In this document: one piece after another, positions 29,447 to 39,095 of the stretch
Position numbering within the stretch: the first letter of the stretch is position 1
Layout: each line of letters starts with the position of its first letter
Source: Colwellia psychrerythraea 34H
GTDB taxonomy: Bacteria; Pseudomonadota; Gammaproteobacteria; Enterobacterales; Alteromonadaceae
Reading direction: 5' to 3'
Length of the DNA: 64,000 nt
NCBI RefSeq assembly: GCF_000012325.1
Contig: NC_003910.7
Location: forward strand, 3,968,001 to 4,032,000
Position numbers and translations under genes: made by a program
Notes under the pieces: model-generated
The model's database searches: none
Seen by the model: only the letters and a program-made list of their open reading frames with translations
Told to the model about the DNA's origin: nothing

Positions 29447-30571
29447 TTAAACATTCAACATAATATGTTGGTGTACTCGAACAATAATATCATCACTTTC
29501 TTTTTTCCAATTTACTTCATCAGAAAACGCTCTTACTGCCGTAATAGCTTGATTGACGAACTTGCCATAATTATGGTGAGTTTCATCACTTTTATCAGCA
29601 AAAAATACAAAGCGTAAGGTATCAACTAACCGATCAGCTTCCCAATGCACACAAAAACGTCTTTCAGCATTGTTTGGATTAACCCCTATCGATATTAGCT
29701 CACCGGCAACGTTTGTTGTCTCATCTTCATCATAACGAACAAAGGGTGATACACCGTTAGCTATCATCGCAGCTTGGTTAATTTGATTGGCATTACAGGA
29801 GTTATTAAAAGCACTTTCAATTTTTTGATAAAGCTTGCTAAATGGTTCATCCGACAAATAATCAATGTCTGCGCCTTTTAATAAACGACGTGCCATAGGT
29901 ATACTCGCAACTACATAAGTTATCGAAGTATGATCCTTGGAAATACTCTGGTTTTGACTTTCATACCTGTCAGCTATTTCTCTAAAGGTATGGCTAATAG
30001 AGTTAGTATCGCCTTTTTCTTTGGCAAAAACGTCAAAGGTTAAATGTTGGTGATCTCGCAGCTTAATTTCATTTTCAGCTAAACCAATTTTTTTCGAGAT
30101 ATCTTTGATTGCTTGAGAAACTTTAAAATGGAATTTACCGGAGTTTACTCTTAATTCTTGTCCTGTGGCTAAGAAAAGTATTTTAACTTTTCTAGCGCGA
30201 ACAGCGCCATCAAAATACCCTTTAAAAGTACTATTATGCTCAGGGCAGTAAAAGAAAAATGACTGCTGTTCTGTATGTAAAACTTGTTGTTCACCACTAT
30301 AACGCACTCTAACTAAACGGTTATTCGCAACAAAGTTTACGTGTGAAAGTCCATGTTCCTCGACGATATCAAAAACTTTATGAGACAAGGATTGATAGAA
30401 TTTTTGATAGGGTTTGTCTGCCGTTTTATCAATACCACCGCAGACTAAGTCTATTAAATTATCCGTTAGCGGGATCTCAGCTAAAATATATTGATTATCA
30501 CGCGAGTCACTTGGTACATATACTCGCTCCCCTGATCTATGTTTTTTTAAAATTGATGAAGTTCGTCTCAT
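29447..30571 (-). CDS. Uncharacterised protein, DUF3083-like
   Basis: The 374-residue soluble protein has no signal peptide and no membrane helix. The opening (VYVPSDSRDNQYILAEIPLT) and the conserved LRDHQHLTFDVFA segment recall a family of unknown function found in Shewanella and relatives that I believe is DUF3083; this is from memory. The protein seems to consist of two related halves: both contain an AxIP segment (AEIPLT near 31, ASIPMA near 229), a YQK..(S/E)...N core, and a phrase of the type VxNxxxxxVRY (NRLVRVRYS near 106; VSPFVRYDE near 281). No catalytic motif is recognised. Confidence 0.65.
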   Translation of the reverse strand: MRRTSSILKKHRSGERVYVPSDSRDNQYILAEIPLTDNLIDLVCGGIDKTADKPYQKFYQSLSHKVFDIVEEHGLSHVNFVANNRLVRVRYSGEQQVLHTEQQSFFFYCPEHNSTFKGYFDGAVRARKVKILFLATGQELRVNSGKFHFKVSQAIKDISKKIGLAENEIKLRDHQHLTFDVFAKEKGDTNSISHTFREIADRYESQNQSISKDHTSITYVVASIPMARRLLKGADIDYLSDEPFSKLYQKIESAFNNSCNANQINQAAMIANGVSPFVRYDEDETTNVAGELISIGVNPNNAERRFCVHWEADRLVDTLRFVFFADKSDETHHNYGKFVNQAITAVRAFSDEVNWKKESDDIIVRVHQHIMLNV

Positions 30572-30824
30572 ATTTCCTTTTTAACCTTATGGTAAATTAA
30601 GTATCTGAAATAATGCTATTACCTTTTATAGCATACAAAAACGAAAGATTTCGTACTATCTATAAGTAATTATAGATATATTTTAAATTTCATATTTTCA
30701 TAATCAGAGTTTCTAGACATAAAGCCTCCAAAAAAAATCACAGTGACATAACCTTTAATAAAAGCAATTTGATCACATGTATAAAAAAGACAAGAGATAA
30801 ACCATAGCCTTACGCTCTGATCAT
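30572..30824. other. Intergenic, no supported gene
   Basis: AT-rich sequence upstream of the DUF3083-like gene. A frame at 30670-30885 on the minus strand overlaps the small membrane ORF and has no coding character. Confidence 0.4.
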
Positions 30825-31049
30825 TTATATGCCTAGTTGATCTACTCCATTTAACGTCACAATGTAAGATAAACTTGACCAACAAAGTGATATAAACAAG
30901 ACGGTCACTGCGACCTTAAGCTTGGTAGTGCCTAGGCGTACCGCAATTAAAATTCCGAGAGGAAGACCGATCAAAATTGGCGTCAAAGCCAACCCCAAAA
31001 GAGCAGACTTATCTGGAAATATCATGGTAGCAATTAGAGAGGCCGCAAT
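30825..31049 (-). CDS. Putative small membrane protein, possible ATT start
   Basis: From the ATG at 31025 this frame encodes 66 residues with two clear hydrophobic helices (about 9-30 and 35-57) ending VDQLGI. In frame upstream, the codons read LLVIAASLIAT, which would complete an earlier helix. A strong AAGGAG (31059-31064) lies 9 nt before an ATT codon at 31049 in that frame, while the ATG itself has no Shine-Dalgarno. A start at ATT would give 74 residues and use the good ribosome binding site. I do not recognise the family. It could also be the truncated remnant of a larger gene. Confidence 0.4.
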   Translation of the reverse strand: MAASLIATMIFPDKSALLGLALTPILIGLPLGILIAVRLGTTKLKVAVTVLFISLCWSSLSYIVTLNGVDQLGI

Positions 31050-31141
31050 AACTAAAAGCTCCTTCTTTTATAAAGAGCCCAATTTTGGTCAACGCTTGTT
31101 ATTCTTTCAACTTCTTGTTGAAAGTATGAAGTGGGATCTAA

Positions 31142-31822
31142 TTACATGCATAAATTAAGTATTTGAGGTGTTCTTATGTGTTCTATCCGTTTGCTAATAT
31201 TATTACTTCGTTGAGTCGCTAACTGAATAATAGCCTCTGCGACATCATGTGCTTTTACTGGTTTAAAATCAGCCAACACACCAATCATTAAAGGACTTAC
31301 CATATTCAAAACACATTGAAGTACTTTCTCATCTTTTCTTGTTTCTTCACGAGAGCCGACTAATGAGCCAGGGTGCATAAATGTGATTTTTTCAAACTCA
31401 AGTTGTTGTAACTCTGCCTCCATTTCACCTTTGCAACGAAGGTAGTGCGAACGAGAGCTAACAGAGGCACCTAAACAAGAGACAACAATAATATGTTTCA
31501 CCCCGAACGAGTACATGTCTTTGGCGACTTTAACCACTAAATCGACATCAATCACTCTAAGTTTTTCTTTGCTTCCTGCTTTTTTCAAAGTTGTTCCTAA
31601 TGTGATCACACCGATAATTGGCGAGTTAGTTACATCACCTTCAGAGGGTATTGATAAATCAGGACTCAACCATTGAGTCAGCTTGCTATGCGCTATTGTT
31701 ATAGGGCGACGTGATAGAGAGTAGATGTGTTCAACACTATCATTGGCTAGTGCTATCTCTACAGTTGATTTACCGATGAGCCCAGTCGCGCCAGCTAGTA
31801 CGATTGATAAACGGTTAGGCAT
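31142..31822 (-). CDS. NAD(P)H-binding Rossmann-fold protein
   Basis: The 226-residue protein begins with the dinucleotide motif LAGATGLIGKSTV (about 8-20) and has the short-chain NmrA/HTATIP2-like layout (VVSCLGASVSSRSHYLRCKGEMEAEL, with Tyr and Lys spaced as in atypical short-chain dehydrogenases). It is probably an oxidoreductase or nucleoside-diphosphate-sugar epimerase-like protein; the substrate is unknown. It has no obvious functional neighbours. Confidence 0.8.
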   Translation of the reverse strand: MPNRLSIVLAGATGLIGKSTVEIALANDSVEHIYSLSRRPITIAHSKLTQWLSPDLSIPSEGDVTNSPIIGVITLGTTLKKAGSKEKLRVIDVDLVVKVAKDMYSFGVKHIIVVSCLGASVSSRSHYLRCKGEMEAELQQLEFEKITFMHPGSLVGSREETRKDEKVLQCVLNMVSPLMIGVLADFKPVKAHDVAEAIIQLATQRSNNISKRIEHIRTPQILNLCM

Positions 31823-32248
31823 AATATCCCTTAAATAAATAGTTATTTGCTTAAATTCCCTAAAAGAACAATAACACTACATCCAAAATAAATCAGTCAG
31901 TCTAGTTATGCATTGTGATCATTTGTAACCCTGAAGGATCTTGAATGCATTAGCTAATAATTGATTAATGAACTTTATGAGGGTTGGGATATCATTTAAT
32001 CCCGAAGAATAAACGGGAGTTTTTATTCCTTTTTCACAAACTATTAAGCACGAATAAAATTATGTTCAGAGCATCCTCCTCTACGCCTACAGCTTAAAAA
32101 ACTAGCTCAGTACTTCCCTTTTAAAGCGCTTCAGTTTGATATAATCGATACCCTTGTTATTTATAAGCACTCAAGCAGTACACTATTTTTAATTGTCGGG
32201 TTATAATCAGTCCTTAATTTATAATTTGTTAACAAGGTTTCCTCGGCA
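31823..32248. other. Intergenic region before the phosphoribosyltransferase gene
   Basis: This roughly 425-bp AT-rich gap between divergent genes contains promoters for both. A short stem TCCCG/CGGGA (32000-32018) followed by TTTTTATTCC is too weak to call a terminator. No coding sequence is seen. Confidence 0.45.
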
Positions 32249-32806
32249 ATGGAAAAACGTTTTATTACTGCGCAAGAATTATTAGAAGATTCTTTTCGTG
32301 TAGCCGCTAAAGTATTTGAAGATGGCTTTCGCCCTCAGTTTATTGTAGGTATTTGGCGTGGCGGTGCACCAATTGGTATCGCTGTTCAAGAGTATTTCGA
32401 TTTCAAAAAAATAGAAACGGATCACATTGCTGTTCGTACTTCATCTTATTACGGCATTAACCAGCAAAGTAAAGAGATCAAAGTTCACGGCCTACATTAC
32501 ATTATTGAAAATGCTAATTCAGGCGATGGTTTATTAATCGTTGATGATGTTTTTGATTCTGGTCGCAGTATTGATGCCTTAATTAAACAGTTAAAGCAAA
32601 ACATGCGTAACAATATGCCTCTTGATGTTCGTGTTGCTTGTCCTTGGTATAAGCCTCAAAACTCAAGAGTTGATTTTGCTCCTGATTACTACATTCATAC
32701 TTCTGATGAATGGTTAGTTTTCCCGCATGAATTATCAGGGTTAACACCTGATGAAATCATCAACGGTAAAAAAGATTTAGCCAATATTCAGGATTTATTA
32801 GTTTAA
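32249..32806 (+). CDS. Phosphoribosyltransferase (hypoxanthine/xanthine type)
   Basis: The 185-residue protein has the type I phosphoribosyltransferase fold with the PRPP motif LLIVDDVFDSGRSI (about 95-108), the IWRGGAPIG loop and a purine-binding C-terminal region with DEWLVFPHEL. Proteins of this type are annotated as hypoxanthine or xanthine phosphoribosyltransferases for purine salvage. It appears monocistronic, closed by its own terminator. I leave out a symbol because hpt and gpt-type enzymes cannot be separated with certainty by eye. Confidence 0.85.
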   Translation: MEKRFITAQELLEDSFRVAAKVFEDGFRPQFIVGIWRGGAPIGIAVQEYFDFKKIETDHIAVRTSSYYGINQQSKEIKVHGLHYIIENANSGDGLLIVDDVFDSGRSIDALIKQLKQNMRNNMPLDVRVACPWYKPQNSRVDFAPDYYIHTSDEWLVFPHELSGLTPDEIINGKKDLANIQDLLV

Positions 32807-32837
32807 CGGCGACTTATCTAGCTCTAGATAAATGATT

Positions 32838-32868
32838 AAAAGCATGTCTTGATGACATGCTTTTTTTT
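32838..32868 (+). terminator. Terminator of the phosphoribosyltransferase gene
   Basis: AAAAGCATGTC, a 5-base loop, then GACATGCTTTTTTTT form a strong rho-independent terminator 32 nt after the stop. Confidence 0.92.
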
Positions 32869-33061
32869 GGCCAATAAAAGTTCCCCTGGTCAATAACCAC
32901 CTTCTTTCAATACATCCTTATCACTTGAATTTCTGCAATCATGTTGCTTTATTCGCTCTTTATCATCGAAAATGATAAAAACCCGCAAGGTAACTTTTTT
33001 CAGACTTCCCTAATTATCACTCAATAAATTGATGCTGAACAAAAATAAATATAATTAAAAC

Positions 33062-33075
33062 TTGATCTATATCAA
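33062..33075. promoter_or_regulatory. FNR/EtrA box upstream of the regulator and cydAB
   Basis: TTGATCTATATCAA is a perfect match to the FNR/CRP-family consensus TTGAT-N4-ATCAA. It lies 47 bp before the ATG of the GbsR/MarR gene. It suggests oxygen-dependent control of the regulator and possibly of the oxidase genes behind it. Confidence 0.8.
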
Positions 33076-33121
33076 TATAAGTTTAAACTTTCAGAAATTA
33101 CTGAAACCTCAGAACACTATT

Positions 33122-33667
33122 ATGATACTTACTTCAAAAATTGAATCCTTTGTAATGCATTGTGGCGAAATGGGCAGCCGTTGGGGCTTTAACCGTACTG
33201 TCGGTCAAATGTATGGCTTGCTTATTATTCATCAAGAGCCATTAACCGCTGTAGATATTTCTGAAGCACTTAATATATCTCGCGGCAATGTCAGCATGGG
33301 AATCAAAGAACTGCAATCATGGCGTTTAGTGCAAGTTCAGCATAAGCCTAAAGATAGAAAAGAGTATTACTCTCCAGCAGGAACAATTTGGGAGATGGCT
33401 ACCCGAGTATTTGAAGAACGTCGTAAACGCGAAATTGACCCTACCCTTTCACTCTTACGCGATAATTTATTGGATGAGCCTGCCAATCAAAAAGAAGTGT
33501 ACGCACAAGAGAAGATGCATGAAATTCATGACTTACTAGAGACCGTCACCCATTGGGCTGGTGAGTTACAAAGCATGAGTCCAGAGAAGCTTAATACCCT
33601 GATGAAATTAGGTGCTGGGGTAAGTAAAGTCATCAACCTTAAAGACAAATTAATTAATAAAAGTTAA
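33122..33667 (+). CDS. GbsR/MarR family transcriptional regulator
   Basis: The 181-residue protein has a winged helix-turn-helix (about 35-90: TAVDISEALNISRGNVSMGIKELQSW followed by a PKDRKEYYSP wing) and a C-terminal dimerisation region. It belongs to the GbsR/MarR type. It precedes cydA by 96 bp on the same strand, so it is likely the local regulator of the bd oxidase. A longer frame beginning with TTG at 33062 reads through the FNR box and is not likely to be translated. Confidence 0.85.
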   Translation: MILTSKIESFVMHCGEMGSRWGFNRTVGQMYGLLIIHQEPLTAVDISEALNISRGNVSMGIKELQSWRLVQVQHKPKDRKEYYSPAGTIWEMATRVFEERRKREIDPTLSLLRDNLLDEPANQKEVYAQEKMHEIHDLLETVTHWAGELQSMSPEKLNTLMKLGAGVSKVINLKDKLINKS

Positions 33668-33763
33668 GTGTCCGTTTAACTTTATTGTCACCATTCAAAG
33701 AACATTTTCAATTTACAGTCCGATACTTATAAACATATAAGTGGTGGGCTAATGGAGTCCGTT

Positions 33764-35137
33764 ATGCTTGAAACGCTAATGCTGTCACGCATTCAGTTTG
33801 CCGCCAATATAAGTTTTCATATTCTCTTTCCAACAATCACTATAGCGTTAAGTTGGTTTCTATTTTTTTTCAAATTACGTTTTGTTCAAACTGGTGAGCC
33901 GGTTTGGATGCGCGCCTATCGATTTTGGGTGAAAATATTCGCCATCACTTTTGCCATTGGTGTCGTTACGGGCATTACTATGTCGTTCCAGTTTGGTACT
34001 AACTGGCCTAAATTCATGGAAACGGTTGGGAATATTGCTGGCCCGTTATTAGGTTATGAAGTATTAACCGCATTTTTCCTCGAAGCTGGTTTTCTCGGTA
34101 TTATGTTATTTGGTATGAATAGGGTTTCAGCAAGAGTACACACTTTAGCGACCCTTATTGTTGCCATAGGGACAACCTTGTCTGCCTTTTGGATTTTGGC
34201 CCTTAACTCTTGGATGCAAACCCCTCAAGGTCATGAAATGCGCGATGGTGTTGCTTTTCCTGTCGATTGGTTGGCTATTATTTTTAACCCATCATTTCCT
34301 TATCGATTATCGCATATGGTTGTTGCATCAGGCTTAACTGCAGCCTTTCTAGTCGCCGGCATCAGTGCTTATAGATTACTTAAAGGTGACGATAAACAAG
34401 CGCCAAAACTGACACTAAAAATAGCTTTAACAGTGGCAATGTTTTTAACGCCCCTACAAATTTTTATTGGTGATATGCACGGGTTAAATACACTTGAGCA
34501 TCAGCCACAAAAAATTGCAGCGATGGAAGGCGTGTGGCATACCGAAAAAGGGGCTCCGCTATTACTTTTCGCTATTCCAGATGAACAGGAAAAAACTAAT
34601 CATTTCGAGCTAGCAATACCCAACATGGCAAGTTTCATTTTAACCCATGATCTTCAAGGAGAAATTAAAGGCTTAAATGAGTTTGAAGGTAATCACCCAC
34701 CGGTGGCACCACTATTTTATGCCTTTCGAGTTATGGTTGGTGTTGGCATGTTAATGCTAATAATTTCGTGGGCGGGTCGCATACAACTTTGGCGGAATAA
34801 ACCTTTGCCACGGTGGTTATTAAAAGTTTTAGTGGCCATGAGTTTCTCGGGATGGTTAGCGACGTTAGCTGGCTGGTATGTAACCGAAATAGGAAGACAG
34901 CCTTGGCTAGTGACGGGCATTTTAACAGTGAAAGATGCCGCCACCGATATAGCACCAGGTAATGTTGCTTTATCACTCTCCCTATATCTCATTTTATATG
35001 TGGTGTTAATGACCGCTTATTTACACACACTATTTACCATGGCAAATCGTGCGGTTGAAATTGAAGAAATAACAGATGACGAAAAAGTTAAACCTGTGAT
35101 TATCTCAATGACAGCAAAGGAGAATAATTATGTTTGA
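33764..35137 (+). CDS. cydA: Cytochrome bd-type ubiquinol oxidase subunit I (CioA-like)
   Basis: Subunit I carries hemes b558, b595 and d and the quinol site. The 457-residue protein has nine predicted helices, the heme ligand His in SFHILFP, the GDMHGL-EHQPQKIAAMEG segment of the Q loop and WYVTEIGRQPW near the C-terminus. The Q loop is short, as in cyanide-insensitive oxidases (CioA) and unlike the long E. coli form. GGAG lies 6 nt before the chosen ATG; an ATG at 33752 would add four residues. It overlaps cydB by 8 nt. Confidence 0.93.
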   Translation: MLETLMLSRIQFAANISFHILFPTITIALSWFLFFFKLRFVQTGEPVWMRAYRFWVKIFAITFAIGVVTGITMSFQFGTNWPKFMETVGNIAGPLLGYEVLTAFFLEAGFLGIMLFGMNRVSARVHTLATLIVAIGTTLSAFWILALNSWMQTPQGHEMRDGVAFPVDWLAIIFNPSFPYRLSHMVVASGLTAAFLVAGISAYRLLKGDDKQAPKLTLKIALTVAMFLTPLQIFIGDMHGLNTLEHQPQKIAAMEGVWHTEKGAPLLLFAIPDEQEKTNHFELAIPNMASFILTHDLQGEIKGLNEFEGNHPPVAPLFYAFRVMVGVGMLMLIISWAGRIQLWRNKPLPRWLLKVLVAMSFSGWLATLAGWYVTEIGRQPWLVTGILTVKDAATDIAPGNVALSLSLYLILYVVLMTAYLHTLFTMANRAVEIEEITDDEKVKPVIISMTAKENNYV

Positions 35138-36128
35138 AGCTAATTCACTGGCGGTAATTTTTGTTTCACTGATGGGATTTTCTATCTTGTTATACGCCAT
35201 TTTAGATGGTTATGACCTAGGTGTTGGTATACTGCTGCCACTAACACAAAAAGATGATAGCGATACTATGATCGCCTCAATAGGGCCTTTTTGGGATGCT
35301 AACGAAACTTGGCTAGTACTAGCAATTGGTTTGTTATTAATTGCTTTTCCTGCAGCCCATAGTCATATATTTAAAGAACTCTATTTACCAACCGCGGTTT
35401 TATTAATTAGCTTAGTATTGCGCGGCGTGGCATTTGATTTTAGAGCTAAGGCGGCATTTAGCCACAAACCTACCTGGAACAAAGTATTTAAGGTGGGCTC
35501 ATTACTTGCTGCCATGAGCCAAGGTTATATGCTTGGTATGTATGTGATGGGCTTTGAAGACACACTAGCTGCTTATGTTTTTAGTTTACTGAGTGCTTTT
35601 GGTGTCGCTGCAGCATATGCTTATATTGGTGCCTGTTGGTTAATCATGAAAACAGAGGGCGCGTTACAAGTTCAAGCAGTTAACTGGGCCAAAAGGACTG
35701 GGATTCTATGTTTTATTGGCGTAGTAGCGGTTTCTGCAGTAAACCCATTAATTAACCCTGATGTCTACGCGAAATGGTTTGCTTGGCCCACAACCTTATA
35801 TATTTTACCTTTGCCAATACTGTGCTTTGCCTTATTTGTTTATAGTCAACAGCAGCTAAAACTCTTACCAGCTCAAAATGATAAAGGTTGCTGGCGACCG
35901 TTTGTTGCCGCTGTCATTATTTTTGCCTTATGCTTTTTTGGCTTAGCTTTTAGCTTCTTCCCTTACATTGTGCCGGGTAAGTTAACCATTTGGCAATCTG
36001 CAGCAGCGCCCGAGTCACTAAGCTTTATTCTTTGGGGAGCAATCATAGTAGTCCCTGTGATCATCAGTTATACCGTATTTTCATATCGTGTATTTTGGGG
36101 AAAGGTGCAGGAGTTGAGATATCATTAA
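35130..36128 (+). CDS. cydB: Cytochrome bd-type ubiquinol oxidase subunit II (CioB-like)
   Basis: The 332-residue membrane protein is subunit II of the bd oxidase, with LDGYDLGVGILLPL and the conserved IGPFWDANETWLV. It is shorter than E. coli CydB (about 379) and closer in length to CioB. AAGGAG lies 7 nt upstream and the start is inside the end of cydA, so the two are translationally coupled. No cydX-like small gene is seen downstream. Confidence 0.94.
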   Translation: MFEANSLAVIFVSLMGFSILLYAILDGYDLGVGILLPLTQKDDSDTMIASIGPFWDANETWLVLAIGLLLIAFPAAHSHIFKELYLPTAVLLISLVLRGVAFDFRAKAAFSHKPTWNKVFKVGSLLAAMSQGYMLGMYVMGFEDTLAAYVFSLLSAFGVAAAYAYIGACWLIMKTEGALQVQAVNWAKRTGILCFIGVVAVSAVNPLINPDVYAKWFAWPTTLYILPLPILCFALFVYSQQQLKLLPAQNDKGCWRPFVAAVIIFALCFFGLAFSFFPYIVPGKLTIWQSAAAPESLSFILWGAIIVVPVIISYTVFSYRVFWGKVQELRYH

Positions 36129-36235
36129 GTCACGATTAAAAATGACGTTCATTGAGCAGCTGTTCTGACAGCGTATCTCTGGTAGTGAAGTAGTATAAGA
36201 GAATGGCTAGCAAGAGAGGGGTAAGATTACCTAAA

Positions 36236-36324
36236 TAGCTAAGTAGCTAAGTAGCTAAGTAATTGAGAGCAAAAATACTTTTGAACAATAGGTACAACCA
36301 AGCAAAAAAATTACTTGGTTGTAC
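36236..36324. repeat. Short tandem repeat and hairpin between cydB and the chemoreceptor gene
   Basis: TAGCTAAG is repeated three times (36236-36259). About 30 bp on, GTACAACCAAG (36292-36302) pairs with CTTGGTTGTAC (36314-36324). The hairpin lacks a T-run on either strand, yet lies where the two convergent genes should terminate. Confidence 0.6.
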
Positions 36325-36353
36325 GCTCAACGACTATTAATGCTTACGTCACG

Positions 36354-38264
36354 TTAGCTTAATTTAAACTGAGCAACTAACGCTTTCAAGTTAACATTGG
36401 CATTGGCTAACTCTATCGTTTGATCAAGACTATTATTACCATTTACCACGAGTTCATTTGCCATATCACTAATTGCCGTCATATTTCGGGCTATTTCATC
36501 AGAGACACAACTTTGCTCTTCCGCCGCCGTAGCAATTTGTAGATTTAAATCGTTTATTTGGCTTACAGATTCATTAATTGAGCCTAAATCCCCCGCAACC
36601 ACTTCTGTTGATTTAGCAACTTCTAAACAGGTGGATTTAGTTGAGCCCATGGTAGAAATGGCAGAACTAGAGCCTTCTCGCAATTGTAAAAGGGTATGCT
36701 CAATTTCTGTTGTACTGTCTTGAGTCTTAGCAGCAAGAGCTCTAACCTCATCAGCAACCACTGCAAAACCTCTGCCATATTCACCCGCTCGCGCGGCTTC
36801 AATGGCTGCATTTAACGCTAATAAATTTGTTTGATCAGCAATATCTCCAATGACTTTCAATACATTATTGATATCAGAGGTATTTCGTTCAATTTCTGAA
36901 ATGCTGTTAGCCGTATTTTCAACTTCGTTAACTAACCTTGCAACGATTGCTGTGGCTTCTCCAACCGATTCTTTAGATTTCAATGCCTGAGTATTGGTTG
37001 TTTGCGTAAACGCTGCTGTATCATTACTATTTTGAGCAACATCTTTTGCGGTAACACTCATCTCTTCGATAGCGGAAACGATTTGATCAGTTTCAATCAT
37101 GTGTGCATTGAGAATGGTGCCATTTGAATCAACTTCATCTCTAAGTTTTTTTATACTAACGTCAATTTCTGTACTCGATTGCGAAACATCAAGCATTAGT
37201 CGTTGTAGTTTTTCAATAAATAAATTTATATTTTCAGAAATAAGACCTAGGTCATCATTATTCTTCACAGGTAAGCGAGACGTTAAGTCACCATTACCTT
37301 TAGACAAGTCATGAACCATTTCTTTAAGCAATAAAATAGGTCGGTACAGCGCTTGTAAAACCAGTAGCAGTACTGCAATTCCAATAATAATCATTACAAT
37401 AGAAGAGATCACGGCTTGATTAAGCGCGGTGTCTAAAGAAGCATAAGCAACCGATTTATCAATACCAACGAACAAGTACCATTTTTTACCATTAACCAGC
37501 TCTATTGATTTAGTAAAGGCAATTTTATCTACACCATTCAAGGTATAGTCTTTCATCATTTCATCTTGTGACAGCATTTCTCTTTCAAGCTCTGCCATGC
37601 CCGCATTACGAAAAGGTGTTCCCACGACCACAATCTTAGAAGTCGAAGCCAGTACATTTCCTTCTTCATCAGTAATAACTGATATCGCACCCGGCTGGTT
37701 AATGCCTTTGACAGTATCACCTAAAATAGTAAGTTCAATATCTGCTAAAGCGACACCATCATTCATCACTTTAATAATTGAAACAACATCATTCCCTGTA
37801 GTTGCATCAGGGTAAACTGCTGTTATATCCAATACATTACTGGCTTTAGCTTGACTGTACCAAGGACGCTTTGTTGGGTCATATAATTCAGGTTTTGCAA
37901 CACCATCAACCCACGCATCACCAACCGATGTTGAATATGCTCTACCATCATCAAAACCAATATATATTGCAGTAACATCACCTGCAGTTTGCGCTAATTT
38001 AGCAATACCAACAAAATTATCTTGATAAGAGCCATTAACATAATTATTAGCCAATTCATCAATTAATTTAGCTTTAGACTGAAACCATGTTTCAACTTTA
38101 TCGGCTTCATAACGAATCATGCCTTGGGATGTTTCATTCACGTTTTCAACCGTATTATTTCGAATTTCATTATAAGACATCCAATTGGAGACTAATAAAC
38201 AAAAGACGATTAAGCCACTCATTGATACAATCAGAGCACTTCTAAATCCAAGCATTTTTTTCAT
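36354..38264 (-). CDS. Methyl-accepting chemotaxis protein
   Basis: The 636-residue chemoreceptor has a first membrane helix (about 9-29), a periplasmic sensor of dCache type (about 35-275, with [14 protein letters not shown] and [12 protein letters not shown]), a second helix (about 285-307), a HAMP region and the cytoplasmic signalling hairpin with the conserved tip [20 protein letters not shown] and [12 protein letters not shown]. dCache sensors of this kind often bind amino acids, but the ligand is not known here. A solute-binding-like protein gene lies 63 bp upstream on the same strand. Confidence 0.93.
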   Translation of the reverse strand: MKKMLGFRSALIVSMSGLIVFCLLVSNWMSYNEIRNNTVENVNETSQGMIRYEADKVETWFQSKAKLIDELANNYVNGSYQDNFVGIAKLAQTAGDVTAIYIGFDDGRAYSTSVGDAWVDGVAKPELYDPTKRPWYSQAKASNVLDITAVYPDATTGNDVVSIIKVMNDGVALADIELTILGDTVKGINQPGAISVITDEEGNVLASTSKIVVVGTPFRNAGMAELEREMLSQDEMMKDYTLNGVDKIAFTKSIELVNGKKWYLFVGIDKSVAYASLDTALNQAVISSIVMIIIGIAVLLLVLQALYRPILLLKEMVHDLSKGNGDLTSRLPVKNNDDLGLISENINLFIEKLQRLMLDVSQSSTEIDVSIKKLRDEVDSNGTILNAHMIETDQIVSAIEEMSVTAKDVAQNSNDTAAFTQTTNTQALKSKESVGEATAIVARLVNEVENTANSISEIERNTSDINNVLKVIGDIADQTNLLALNAAIEAARAGEYGRGFAVVADEVRALAAKTQDSTTEIEHTLLQLREGSSSAISTMGSTKSTCLEVAKSTEVVAGDLGSINESVSQINDLNLQIATAAEEQSCVSDEIARNMTAISDMANELVVNGNNSLDQTIELANANVNLKALVAQFKLS

Positions 38265-38327
38265 ATTATAACTCTCGATTAATTTTTTTTATAAACGACA
38301 TTCAGGTTTAGGACAACGCAAAATAAT

Positions 38328-39095
38328 TTAGTCCTGAATGTACTTTTTCCATACGGGTTGCAATTTTCCATTTTTGTTCAGTGTTGCAAGCTCTTTTGTA
38401 AATAGTTCAATGACACAGTTTGATGTATCTTTGTGAAAGACGAAGTTAACATCTGAATCATCTTTTAATAAATGAAGAGACGTAATAGTACTTTTTTCAA
38501 CCCCTAATTTTTTCAGTTGGTAATACGTTACATCTTCTGAGTAAGCAATGGCATCTACACGTTTGCGTAGTAACATTTCCAACATGCTGACAGCAGATAT
38601 TGTTTCAACCTGCTTCGCTGGATTTTTTTGAATATTTAGTAATTTTTGACCGATATCTCCTCTTACAACAGCAATAGTTAATTCATCAAAAGTTTTGTTT
38701 TTCAAGGTGTCAATATTTGACGTTAAAGCCAAAACAGATATTTTTGTAGTGATAGGTAGAGGCACAAGTTGAAACTTATTTGCTCGCTCTGGTGTTGTCA
38801 CCATAGAAAAAGCACCATAATCAGAATAACGTTCCATATACATTATCAACCTAGCCCAGGGTAAAACAATGATATTATTACCTCTTTTTTTTATGCTAAG
38901 TTCATTGTAGATCATAGCTAAAATTTCAGGTACAGCTCCCACTAAACGACCTGATTCATCAAGATAGTTATAAGGAGGATAATCTTCTGTTACCCAATGA
39001 AGTTTAGATAAAAATAACTTACTTTTACTTTCTGTACACGCAAAGGTTGATGAAGCGAATAATAATAGTATTAAACCAGTTAAAAATTTTATCAT
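38328..39095 (-). CDS. Periplasmic solute-binding-like protein (SBP family 3)
   Basis: The 255-residue protein has a signal peptide (about 1-19, ending TFA-CTE) and a bilobal periplasmic binding fold: WVTEDYPPYNYLDESGRLVGAVPEI near residue 34 and YSDYGAFSMVTTPERA near 110. It resembles family 3 solute-binding proteins but stands without ABC transporter genes. The adjacent chemoreceptor on the same strand suggests that it could present a ligand to chemotaxis or be an orphan sensor. The ligand is unknown. Confidence 0.78.
   Translation of the reverse strand: MIKFLTGLILLLFASSTFACTESKSKLFLSKLHWVTEDYPPYNYLDESGRLVGAVPEILAMIYNELSIKKRGNNIIVLPWARLIMYMERYSDYGAFSMVTTPERANKFQLVPLPITTKISVLALTSNIDTLKNKTFDELTIAVVRGDIGQKLLNIQKNPAKQVETISAVSMLEMLLRKRVDAIAYSEDVTYYQLKKLGVEKSTITSLHLLKDDSDVNFVFHKDTSNCVIELFTKELATLNKNGKLQPVWKKYIQD

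Noticed and set aside
30670..30885. A 71-codon minus-strand frame
   Set aside because: Composition is not protein-like, no ribosome binding site is seen, and it overlaps the more plausible small membrane ORF.
33062..33121. TTG-initiated extension of the GbsR/MarR gene
   Set aside because: The extension would translate through the perfect FNR box, and it has no similarity to the family and no Shine-Dalgarno.
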